Assembly (NCBI GenBank): GCA_016181905.1
Contig: JACOYM010000086.1
Location: forward strand, 1 to 14,429
Source of the DNA: Candidatus Pacearchaeota archaeon
GTDB taxonomy: Archaea; Nanobdellota; Nanobdellia; Pacearchaeales; GW2011-AR1
Direction of reading: 5' to 3'
Length of the DNA: 14,429 nt
The position numbers and the translations under genes were made by a program. This document shows, one piece after another, positions 1-5,571 of this stretch. Every line of letters starts with the position of its first letter. Position 1 is the first letter of the stretch. Under the pieces are notes generated by a model that was not told where the DNA came from, ran no database searches, and worked only from the letters and a program-made list of their open reading frames with translations.

Positions 1-9
1 CAAGCTTTT

Positions 10-115
10 CAAAATCTTTGACTTCAAAGTCTTATGACTTTGATAGCCATCAAAATTCAAAGAATTTTGAGGTTTTCGAGATGCTCAAGATTTTGCAATT
101 TTGACATGCTCAAAA
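10..115. repeat. Multi-hairpin intergenic element, left edge
   Basis: A stretch of perfect inverted repeats 3' of the leftward nucleotidyltransferase gene. The outer stem CAAAATCTT (10-18) pairs with AAGATTTTG (87-95). It encloses two hairpins: TCAAAGTC/GACTTTGA (24-31 with 36-43, loop 4) and TCAAAATTC/GAATTTTGA (50-58 with 62-70, loop 3). A further small hairpin TTTTGA/TCAAAA lies at 99-104 with 110-115. TCAAAAACTC (110-119) can alternatively pair with GAGTTTTTGA (144-153), which is inside the 3' end of the gene. The outer-stem-plus-two-hairpins plan recurs at 1979-2043. It could be a terminator, a structured RNA or a mobile repeat; I do not recognise a named family. Confidence 0.6.
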
Positions 116-135
116 ACTCAAACACATTCTGAATT

Positions 136-930
136 TTAGTCAAGAGTTTTTGACAGCTTTTTAACTTCAATTAACTGGTTTTTTAAATATTCATACAATC
201 TTCCTGCTTCTTCTATACTAATTCCATTTTCTTCTTCTAAGTTGTTCTTTACAGCCAAATATCTTTCATAAGCATTTACTCCCTTAGATATGCTTTTTAT
301 AATCTTCACAAAATCTTTTTTTGAATATTCTGCATTTTCGATTAATTTTTTAATTATGTATAAAGTTCGTATTCTTAAAACAAGGGTATAAGCAACTTTA
401 TCACTGAGATATTTTTTATTTTTTTTCTCAATCCTGCTGATTATTTCTTTTATTATTCTTAATTTTTCCCCTGTTGTGTCAAGATACCATTTTATGTTAT
501 TCTTTGTTATTTTTACCTGTATTGAATAAAGATAATCAGAATTTATGAGGGGCTTGGCTTCCTTTATCATCTGCCCGACTGGAAATATATCCAGATTTAA
601 CTTTTGTTTCAATAATTCTGAGGAGATTATCATTATATTATAAAACCCTTCCTTAACCATTTCCCTGTCAATACCTTTGGTTACAACCAGGATATCAATA
701 TCACTATTTTCCTCTTCTTCGCCCCTTGCGTAACTTCCAGTTAAGTAAATGCCAATTATATCCTTTAAGCTAATGTATTTTTTGGAGATATTAATAATAT
801 CAGACAGCATGATTTCAGGAGTCTTCTTTGCAAGCTCAACTCTGACATCTTTATTAAGCCATGCTCTCGGAAGTATAACTGCCGAGGAATTCCCAGCTTT
901 AATTGCCTTCTTTATTTGAACTTCTATCAT
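136..930 (-). CDS. AbrB-like (DUF2080-type) domain fused to nucleotidyltransferase with helical tail
   Basis: A 264-aa protein in three parts. Residues 1-35 look like the AbrB/DUF2080-type swapped-hairpin DNA-binding segment (KAGNSSAVILPRAWLNKDV). Residues about 55-145 are a minimal nucleotidyltransferase: GS at 65-66, then DID at 77-79, the usual GSx10DxD metal-binding pattern of MNT-type antitoxins and DNA polymerase beta-like enzymes. Residues about 150-264 are predicted all-helical and charged, in the place a HEPN partner would take, but no RxxxxH RNase motif is visible. The ATG overlaps the stop of the upstream small gene (ATGA), so the two are translationally coupled. Likely role, by inference: a nucleotidyl- or AMP-transferring antitoxin or DNA-binding regulator. 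Substrate unknown. Confidence 0.8.
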   Translation of the reverse strand: MIEVQIKKAIKAGNSSAVILPRAWLNKDVRVELAKKTPEIMLSDIINISKKYISLKDIIGIYLTGSYARGEEEENSDIDILVVTKGIDREMVKEGFYNIMIISSELLKQKLNLDIFPVGQMIKEAKPLINSDYLYSIQVKITKNNIKWYLDTTGEKLRIIKEIISRIEKKNKKYLSDKVAYTLVLRIRTLYIIKKLIENAEYSKKDFVKIIKSISKGVNAYERYLAVKNNLEEENGISIEEAGRLYEYLKNQLIEVKKLSKTLD

Positions 931-1124
931 TTTTCCTCCAGGTATTCTTCGTCTTCATCAATCTGTTTTAAAAATTTTTTATCAATCTCTTTTCTCCAGT
1001 AATCTTTTGTAGTGTCAAGCCTGCCTTTTTCCTTTTGAATTTTTTCTTCGTGGCTGTCCATCTGTTTTTGAACAGATTTGACCCTTTTTTTACGAACTTT
1101 TTTCATACGCTTTCTATCACTCAT
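927..1124 (-). CDS. Small highly charged protein upstream of the nucleotidyltransferase
   Basis: A 65-aa Lys/Arg/Glu-rich protein, basic at the N terminus (MSDRKRMKKVRKKRVK) and acidic at the C terminus (DEDEEYLEEK), probably helical. I do not recognise the family. A longer start at 1166 is possible, but the TATA box at 1143-1153 overlaps that region and lies about 24 nt from the ATG at 1124, which fits a leaderless mRNA beginning at 1124. The gene overlaps the nucleotidyltransferase start by four bases. A partner or RNA-binding role in the same unit is plausible but not shown. Confidence 0.6.
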   Translation of the reverse strand: MSDRKRMKKVRKKRVKSVQKQMDSHEEKIQKEKGRLDTTKDYWRKEIDKKFLKQIDEDEEYLEEK

Positions 1125-1142
1125 GTTCTTACATGTACTTAC

Positions 1143-1153
1143 ATATTTATAAA
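1143..1153 (-). promoter_or_regulatory. TATA box of the 1124-136 leftward unit
   Basis: On the minus strand this reads TTTATAAATAT preceded by AAAAG, a good archaeal BRE/TATA match. Its centre is about 24 nt from the ATG at 1124, so the start codon is at or next to the transcription start. Confidence 0.65.
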
Positions 1154-1190
1154 CTTTTCTGTTCATAAATTAACTCAAGAAATAGCATGC

Positions 1191-1270
1191 ATATAGTGAA
1201 AGACTTAAGTCTTTCCCTATATAGAAAGCTAATGCTTTCTATCCTTCAAACTTCTGAAGAAGTATTGAAG
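1191..1270. repeat. Three perfect hairpins in tandem
   Basis: Three adjacent inverted repeats between the divergent nucleotidyltransferase unit and the toxin-antitoxin pair. First, 1191-1222 is ATATAG and CTATAT flanking an 18-bp perfect palindrome GAAAGACTTAAGTCTTTC (1198-1215), with one mismatch between stem and palindrome. Second, ATAGAAAGC/GCTTTCTAT (1221-1229 with 1234-1242, loop TAAT). Third, CTTCAA plus ACTTCT pairs with AGAAGT plus TTGAAG (1244-1255 with 1258-1270, one bulged A). Sequences differ from the other hairpin elements but the density is the same. Function unknown. The rest of the 242-base gap (1167-1408) holds the promoter at 1143-1153 on one side and no clear gene. Confidence 0.65.
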
Positions 1271-1377
1271 TCTACTCAACGACAAAAAGAGGAGATATCA
1301 ATGTCGTTAAGCATGGCATTGACCTGAACAAAACCGATATGCACTTTTATTGTCATGAAAACCAAAAGATTTATAGA

Positions 1378-1384
1378 CTATAAG
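1378..1384 (+). promoter_or_regulatory. Possible TATA box of the antitoxin gene
   Basis: CTATAAG centred about 28 nt before the ATG at 1409. The match is weak, but its distance favours the 1409 start over the upstream in-frame ATG at 1355. Confidence 0.35.
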
Positions 1385-1408
1385 ACTTATAGTTGCTATA
1401 GAATAAAA

Positions 1409-1621
1409 ATGGAAACAACAACCATTCAGTTAAGCAAAGAAACAAAAGAGAGAATATGCTCTTTTGGGGTTAAGGGAGAAAGTTATGATAATATTATTAG
1501 AAGGATATATTCTTTGGCGGTTAAAGAGCAGTTGAAAGAATTTTTGCTTTCTTCAGAAGATACCCTCTCTATCAAAGAAGCTAGAAAAGAGCTGAACAAA
1601 AAATGGCCAAAGTCGAAATAG
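1409..1621 (+). CDS. RelB/VapB-like antitoxin
   Basis: A 70-aa protein beginning METTTIQLSKETKERICSFG, the short beta strand followed by helices seen in ribbon-helix-helix antitoxins that bind DNA and neutralise a cognate toxin. The C-terminal part (SIKEARKELNKKW) would wrap the toxin. An in-frame ATG exists at 1355, but antitoxins of this type begin at the METTTIQL position and the possible TATA box supports 1409. Its 3' end overlaps the toxin start by 19 nt, typical of toxin-antitoxin operons. The antitoxin frame is intact although the toxin is interrupted, as expected when the toxin is lost or switched off first. Confidence 0.7.
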   Translation: METTTIQLSKETKERICSFGVKGESYDNIIRRIYSLAVKEQLKEFLLSSEDTLSIKEARKELNKKWPKSK

Positions 1622-1946
1622 TTCGTTCTTTATTTGAAGAAATTAAAAAGAAATTAAAAAGAAATTTAAGGGAGAATCTTACAAAATTATCGATTTGATG
1701 GAAAGTTTAGGGAATAATCCTAAAAAAGGAAAATTATTAGGGATTGTTGGGGGAATTGTCATTAAAGAAATTAAATATAATTCTTTTAGGTTTTATTTTG
1801 TTGCAGATGGTTATAAACTGAAATTTTTTGATGGAGAAAACTTGACTGATATGCTGATAAGATTCGTAAGAATGTCCAACAAAAAGTACCAACAACAAAC
1901 TATTAATGAAATCAAAAAAACCCTCTTGTCTTGCCATACACCTTAA
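1603..1946 (+). pseudogene. RelE/ParE-like toxin, frame broken by an 11-bp tandem duplication
   Basis: Translation from the ATG at 1603 starts MAKVEIVRSLFEEIKKK and hits a TGA at 1696-1698. The downstream frame continues as GESYKIIDLMESLGNNPKKG... to 1946. Between them a perfect 11-bp tandem repeat (1640-1650 and 1651-1661) shifts the frame. With one copy removed the protein reads ...EEIKKKFKGESYKIID... as one 110-aa RelE/ParE-sized protein, an mRNA-interferase or gyrase-toxin fold by family resemblance. The heptamer A AAT TTA at 1662-1668, in the phase used for -1 slippage, would put ribosomes back into the toxin frame. The protein may therefore be absent, or made only by frameshifting or after loss of one repeat copy. 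Confidence 0.75.
1640..1661 (+). repeat. 11-bp perfect tandem duplication inside the toxin gene
   Basis: The unit AAATTAAAAAG occurs twice with no gap (1640-1650, 1651-1661), followed by the partial match AAATTTAAGGG. Eleven is not a multiple of three, so the second copy changes the reading frame of the toxin. Slipped-strand replication would both create and remove such a copy. Confidence 0.9.
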
Positions 1947-1978
1947 TGTGTGGTTTGTTCGTTGGGTTTTTAGGATGC

Positions 1979-2043
1979 TCAGAAAAATCTGATAGTTGCT
2001 TTGCAACTATCTGCTGGCTAAAGTCAGCAGTTTATTTTTCTGA
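1979..2043. other. Three-way-junction structured element
   Basis: An outer 10-bp perfect stem TCAGAAAAAT (1979-1988) with ATTTTTCTGA (2034-2043). It encloses a 9-bp hairpin GATAGTTGC/GCAACTATC (1991-1999 with 2003-2011, loop TTT) and, directly abutting, an 8-bp hairpin CTGCTGGC/GTCAGCAG with one G-T wobble (2011-2018 with 2023-2030, loop TAAA). The design is close to a cloverleaf without a fourth arm. It sits between the toxin remnant and the tRNA. It has no protein-coding content. It may be an RNA, a terminator or the end of a mobile element. The neighbouring stretch 1947-1978 shows only a T-rich run. Confidence 0.65.
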
Positions 2044-2095
2044 CATTAAAAAAATACTTGTTAATTTTGGCCCAAAGGGATTTGATGAATAAAAA

Positions 2096-2206
2096 TGGGC
2101 TCGAGCAGAATCGAACTGCTGGTCTTCTCCGTGTAAGGGAGACGTCTTTTATGGACTTCCAAAATGTTGTGCATTTGTAAGAAGTTAACCACTGGACTAC
2201 GAGCCC
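2096..2206 (-). tRNA. tRNA-Val (anticodon UAC) with a D-arm intron of about 38 nt
   Basis: On the minus strand the acceptor strands GGGCTCG (2206-2200) and CGAGCCC (2103-2097) pair perfectly. The T arm is AGCAG TTCGATT CTGCT. The anticodon arm is TCTCC CTTACAC GGAGA with anticodon TAC. The discriminator base is A, no CCA is encoded, and T5 follows. Between the D-loop sequence AGTGGTTA and the D-stem 3' strand (AGAC) lie about 38 extra bases, roughly 2148-2185, that form their own hairpin (ACTTC/GAAGT and AAATG/CATTT). Removing them leaves a normal 73-nt tRNA. The exact splice sites are uncertain because no canonical bulge-helix-bulge is obvious, and position 22 would be A opposite C13. The in-window CCA-adding enzyme would complete the 3' end. 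Confidence 0.85.
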
Positions 2207-2228
2207 TTAAATAAGGAATGCAATAATG

Positions 2229-2238
2229 ATTTTTATAG
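2229..2238 (-). promoter_or_regulatory. TATA box of the tRNA gene
   Basis: On the minus strand CTATAAAAAT, centred about 27 nt upstream of the first tRNA base. The rest of the 2207-2435 gap holds a short GC-rich patch (about 2255-2278), a CATGCT/AGCATG hairpin (2276-2281 with 2292-2297), the hairpin with T-tract at 2329-2358 and the promoter of the next gene. Confidence 0.6.
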
Positions 2239-2328
2239 TTTTCTGTTGCCAAAAACCCCGCGCCAGAGCACAGGGCATGCTTGGGTTCTTGAGCATGAGT
2301 TTAAGCAAAAGCTAGACGATAACCTTGT

Positions 2329-2358
2329 TTTACCATCATCATGAGGTAAATTTTTTTT
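2329..2358 (+). terminator. Hairpin plus T8 tract
   Basis: TTTACC (2329-2334) pairs with GGTAAA (2345-2350) around a 10-nt loop, immediately followed by eight T. It looks like a rightward intrinsic or poly-T terminator, yet no rightward gene ends close by. It would shield the TrmB promoter from upstream transcription. Confidence 0.4.
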
Positions 2359-2389
2359 GTCCTTTAAATGTAGCATTAAAACAAAAAGG

Positions 2390-2397
2390 TTTAAATA
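2390..2397 (+). promoter_or_regulatory. BRE/TATA of the first TrmB-family gene
   Basis: AAAGG followed by TTTAAATA. The centre is about 43 nt before the ATG at 2436, giving a predicted leader of about 15-20 nt without a Shine-Dalgarno match. The TATA region GGTTTAAATACC is nearly palindromic and could itself be an operator for autoregulation. Confidence 0.55.
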
Positions 2398-2435
2398 CCG
2401 CTTTAACTACAACTATTTTAATTCTAAAAACGAAA

Positions 2436-3248
2436 ATGATAGTGAAAGAAGAGTTTTTGAGTAGGATGAGAAAAATTTTTGACTTAAACCTATATGAGGT
2501 AAAGGTTTGGACAGCGTTGTTGTCCAGGGGAGTTTCAACGGCTGGTGAACTGAGCAACATTTCTGACGTGCCAAGAAGCAGAACATACGACATTCTTGAG
2601 AGCTTGGAGAAAAAAGGCTTTATTGTGATGAAGCTTGGCAAGCCAATAAAGTTTGTCGCATTAAGGCCTGAAGAGGTTATAGAGAGAGTGAAGAAAAATC
2701 TCGTTGTGCAGGCGCATGAGAAAACCAAGAGACTTGAGCAGCTTAAAGGGGATGACGTGCTGAGGGAGCTTGCAACTTTGTTTACACAGGGGGTTAAGTT
2801 TGTCGAGCCTTCTGACCTTTCAGGCAGCTTGAGAGGCAGGCAAAACATGTACAATCATCTTGACATGATGATTAGAGAGGCGGAGAAGACAATAACAATT
2901 GTGACAACTGCAGAAGGGCTTAACAGAAAGCTTGAGGCTTTGTTGCCGAGCTTTGAAAAGGCATGCAGAAGAAAGGTTAAGATAAGAATAGCAGCGCCTA
3001 TAAACCAGAGCAATGTAAAGGTTGCAAAAGAACTGAGCAGGTTTGCAGAGATAAGGGACATGCAGGGGATGAAGGCCAGATTTGTCATCATTGACACAGA
3101 ACAGCTGATGTTCATGCTGACAGATGACGAAAAGGTGCATCCTAACTACGACATTGCGCTATGGATAAACACAGAGTTTTTCGCGCAGGCCCTTGAACAG
3201 CTATTTGAGCTTGCATGGAAGCAGTTCAAGCAGGTTAAGCTTAGGTAA
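2436..3248 (+). CDS. TrmB-family transcriptional regulator
   Basis: A 270-aa cytoplasmic regulator. Residues 1-75 hold a TrmB-type winged helix: the helix YEVKVWTALLSRGVSTAGEL, then recognition segment VPRSRTYDILESLEKKGF (45-62) and the wing around KLGKPIKF. Residues 80-115 look like a dimerising helix. Residues about 120-270 form the effector/PLD-like domain common in TrmB proteins. The upstream frame is open to 2325, but the paralogue encoded at 9831-9049 aligns residue for residue from M at 2436, so that start is chosen. TrmB proteins usually sense sugars or other metabolites; the ligand here is unknown. The gene stands alone and faces the broken TrmB gene tail to tail. Confidence 0.85.
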   Translation: MIVKEEFLSRMRKIFDLNLYEVKVWTALLSRGVSTAGELSNISDVPRSRTYDILESLEKKGFIVMKLGKPIKFVALRPEEVIERVKKNLVVQAHEKTKRLEQLKGDDVLRELATLFTQGVKFVEPSDLSGSLRGRQNMYNHLDMMIREAEKTITIVTTAEGLNRKLEALLPSFEKACRRKVKIRIAAPINQSNVKVAKELSRFAEIRDMQGMKARFVIIDTEQLMFMLTDDEKVHPNYDIALWINTEFFAQALEQLFELAWKQFKQVKLR

Positions 3249-3337
3249 GGCAGAAAGAAAAGAGCTTAGTTGTCAAAAACTAAAAAAGGGGAGAGGGAAG
3301 GATAAAAGTGCTAAAGTTAAATAGATTTATCCACCAA

Positions 3338-3367
3338 TTTTTTTCTTTTTTTCTTTGTTTTTTATTT
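3338..3367 (+). terminator. T-rich terminator after the first TrmB gene
   Basis: Successive T runs (T7, T7, T6, T4 separated by single C, G or A) about 90 nt past the stop codon. This matches archaeal poly-T termination. It ends against the 3' end of the convergent broken TrmB gene. Confidence 0.6.
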
Positions 3368-4136
3368 TGAATAATTCCACAGCAACTCAAACCATTTTCT
3401 AAAAGCATCTGCAATATCTTTGTTGTCTATCATAAATCCTGTTGGATATTTCTCTTTCCATAAAACAATTGCAACCTTATTGCCAAATATATTCATAACA
3501 CCATTTGAATCAAATCCTTTTGGCAGGACTTTTCCTTCAAAGAATTGTCTTTTTGCAATATGCTCTTCGCTTTCTTTAACCTCTTGCTTATCATATAGCA
3601 GAATAAATTTCATTTTTTTCTTGATTCTTTCCCTTTCAAAATTCGGGATAAAATAAGGCAGTTCTGTGAATATCAGCCCTTTTGCCCCTAAAACATAAAC
3701 ATCCTTGCCTTCTCTCAACATTTCCGAGTGTATTGTTTTTAGTCCTTCCTTGCCTTTATAGACTGAGGCATTTATTTCTTCTTTTTTCATTCCCTCTAAG
3801 CGTTTTAGTTCTGGTAGAATCTGGCTTATTGCCTCTTTCTTTTCATCAACATATTCAAATAATTTCGCTTATTGCCTCTTTCTTTTCATCAACATATTCA
3901 AATAATTTCTCAGGTTTTGCAGCCTGAAAATAGCGTTTATAGTCCTTAACAACAGAGCTGACTAAACCGAGCTGCTGTAATTTTTCTAAGCTGTCATATA
4001 CCCTTGAGCGGTGCATTCCAGACTCCTTTATTATCTGCTGCGCTGTTGCTGAGCCTAATTTTAATAAAGCCAGATACACTTCAGATTGGTTTCTTGTCAG
4101 GCCTATCTTTTCTAAAACCTTTGTGTCCATGATCAT
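3362..4136 (-). pseudogene. TrmB-family regulator broken by a 43-bp tandem duplication
   Basis: The 5' part encodes a TrmB winged helix (VLEKIGLTRNQSEVYLALLK, then MHRSRVYDSLEKLQQLGLV) and stops after ...KKEAISEII at a TGA created in the second repeat copy. The 3' part, in another frame, encodes the usual TrmB effector domain (VYKGKEGLKTIHSEMLREGK ... FRKWFELLWNYSK). Removing one copy of the 43-bp duplication at 3824-3909 joins them as ...KKEAISQILPELKRLEGMKK..., giving a 243-aa protein of normal TrmB length. The rest of both halves shows no further stop, so the lesion is recent, reversible, or an assembly error. The first codon may be 4136 or, by TATA spacing, the in-frame ATG at 4130. As it stands only a 93-aa DNA-binding half could be made. 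Confidence 0.85.
3824..3909. repeat. 43-bp perfect tandem duplication inside a TrmB gene
   Basis: Positions 3824-3866 and 3867-3909 are identical over all 43 bases. The unit starts GCTTATTGCCTC and ends AATAATTTC on the plus strand. Forty-three is one more than a multiple of three, so it shifts the frame. Confidence 0.95.
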
Positions 4137-4150
4137 TGCTAATACCTCTT

Positions 4151-4203
4151 TATTTTTAAATCTTCCTATAGTAATCCTAAAAAGGAGGACTATGGTTTAA
4201 ATA
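4151..4203. promoter_or_regulatory. Divergent promoters flanking a 26-bp dyad operator
   Basis: The leftward TATA (plus-strand TATTTTTAAAT, 4151-4161) serves the TrmB gene and lies about 24 nt from ATG 4130. The rightward TATA TTTAAATA (4196-4203, preceded by GG) lies about 25 nt before ATG 4225. Between them is a dyad ATAGT-N2-TCCT-N4-AGGA-N2-ACTAT (4168-4193). A dyad centred between two divergent TATA boxes is a classic place for a repressor/activator encoded by one of the two genes. That the adjacent TrmB protein binds it is inference. Confidence 0.65.
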
Positions 4204-4224
4204 TTGTACCTTATTAACTTCAAA

Positions 4225-4638
4225 ATGATAACAATGACTAACACAGAAAATATCGAGGTGTCAAAGGAAGATTTAGTTAGTAGATTAAAAAAAGAATATT
4301 GCTTGTATATTGTGATTACGGATGAAAGGTTTTCTGCTCATTACGGTCTTAACTGCCAAATTAGAGTAAAGGAAGGCAGAAGCAGGGGAATAATTACAAC
4401 AAAAAGATTAGAATGGTATGAACATAATCATGATCCTCCGATTGATGATTATAAACAACTTGACGAATTAGCCAGAATAGTTTCTCAAGAATTTCCATTT
4501 AAAGAAGGAGATGATGTAACAACTACAAAAGATTCAATTGATTGTTTTGTTATTGCATCTCATCCTATTAAAAAAGAATATGTAGAATATTTTAAAAAAA
4601 GGATCGTAGAATTTACACAAACACCCCAAGGAGTATAA
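4225..4638 (+). CDS. Unrecognised 137-aa protein, first gene of a three-gene cluster
   Basis: I do not recognise this family. The mixed alpha/beta protein has no signal peptide or membrane segment; notable stretches are KKEYCLYIVITDERF near the N terminus and EWYEHNHDPPIDDYKQ in the middle. ATG at 4225 is chosen because the TATA box at 4196-4203 predicts transcription to begin at that codon; a second ATG at 4234 is the alternative. The next gene begins 6 nt after the stop, so they are almost certainly co-transcribed. The pairing with an exported third gene and a divergent TrmB regulator suggests a small regulated system of unknown purpose. Confidence 0.65.
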   Translation: MITMTNTENIEVSKEDLVSRLKKEYCLYIVITDERFSAHYGLNCQIRVKEGRSRGIITTKRLEWYEHNHDPPIDDYKQLDELARIVSQEFPFKEGDDVTTTKDSIDCFVIASHPIKKEYVEYFKKRIVEFTQTPQGV

Positions 4639-4644
4639 ATAAAA

Positions 4645-5559
4645 ATGAGCAATCAACAAAGATATGAAGAAGGAAATATAAAGACAATTACGAATGATCT
4701 TGCTAATGGATATAAAGCATTAGTCAAAGGAACATTCCAGGAAGCTTCTGAAGTCCAAAACCAGAGAAGAACAAACCATAATCTAAGAAAGAGATGGGTG
4801 TATACTGCTAATTTGCCTCTTTTTAGGATACAAGAAGGTAATTTTGAATATGGGCTTGGGGGTAGGAAGGTATTTGATGCTATTGCAGGTGAGAACATTG
4901 ATGAATTTACTAGGCAAATACTTAAGAAGGGAGCATACACACTTTCTGAACCGCAGAAGAAACAACTTGAGGATTTGGCTGAAGAGATTGTCTGGGTTAA
5001 AGCTGCAGGCTTAGGCCTTACAAGAGAGGATGATGAATTGAGTTACTTTTTCATTGATACAGCCGACATTAACGCAATAAATTTGAACAAGAATCAGAAA
5101 CGTTTTGCTGCTAAAGTTCATGGAAGCATTGAAACTAGATATGATATTGAGCAAGAGCTTTCTGACTATGGAGAAACCCTGAGAATGCTCAGTAAAGAAG
5201 GAGAATATGGAATTGAAGAAACAAAATTATGGTTACCTGCTCCGGCATATATTAAATGTCATCTAAGGAATGGGGCAGTAGTTGCACAGGCCTCTAGGCT
5301 TTACGACTTTGTCAACAACTATTACAACTCTACCGAAGATTCTAAAGATTCTGATTTCTATGCTAGCAGGTCCGTCTGCGACCATGGTGCCTTGCGTGGG
5401 TTACCAGTAATCGGCGAAGCCGATGTGCAAAAATCTGAAACTGATGTAGTAAAAGAGGCCTACAAAACTATTCTAAATAATCCTCTAACTGACGAGACAG
5501 CAATAGGATTATTGAATTATGCAACAGAATATTTAACCGGCAAGCGAAAACAATCTTGA
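4645..5559 (+). CDS. Unrecognised 304-aa protein, second gene of the cluster
   Basis: A soluble, mostly helical protein by composition, with no signal peptide, transmembrane segment or catalytic motif that I can name. Cys residues are few (KCHL and VCDHG). Codon and base composition rise in GC at 5365-5430 compared with the rest of the gene. It starts 6 nt after the first gene and its stop codon overlaps the GAGGT ribosome-binding site of the third gene. No function assigned; membership of the TrmB-divergent cluster is the only clue. Confidence 0.7.
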   Translation: MSNQQRYEEGNIKTITNDLANGYKALVKGTFQEASEVQNQRRTNHNLRKRWVYTANLPLFRIQEGNFEYGLGGRKVFDAIAGENIDEFTRQILKKGAYTLSEPQKKQLEDLAEEIVWVKAAGLGLTREDDELSYFFIDTADINAINLNKNQKRFAAKVHGSIETRYDIEQELSDYGETLRMLSKEGEYGIEETKLWLPAPAYIKCHLRNGAVVAQASRLYDFVNNYYNSTEDSKDSDFYASRSVCDHGALRGLPVIGEADVQKSETDVVKEAYKTILNNPLTDETAIGLLNYATEYLTGKRKQS

Positions 5560-5571
5560 GGTAAATGAAAG

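Noticed and set aside
1258..1383. Open stretch of 41 codons (contains TTKRGDINVVKHGIDLNK) before the antitoxin
   Set aside because: No start codon near its beginning, bounded by stops, and no recognisable family; too short to call a gene remnant with confidence.
1..2100. CRISPR array
   Set aside because: The repeated hairpins differ in sequence and have no regular spacers.
2255..2278. GC-rich patch upstream of the tRNA promoter
   Set aside because: Stands out from the AT-rich surroundings, but I could not build a convincing RNA fold or match to a known element.
2339..3140. Long open frames antisense to the first TrmB gene
   Set aside because: Cys/Ser/Leu-rich shadow translations of a well-supported coding gene, with no promoter or family likeness.
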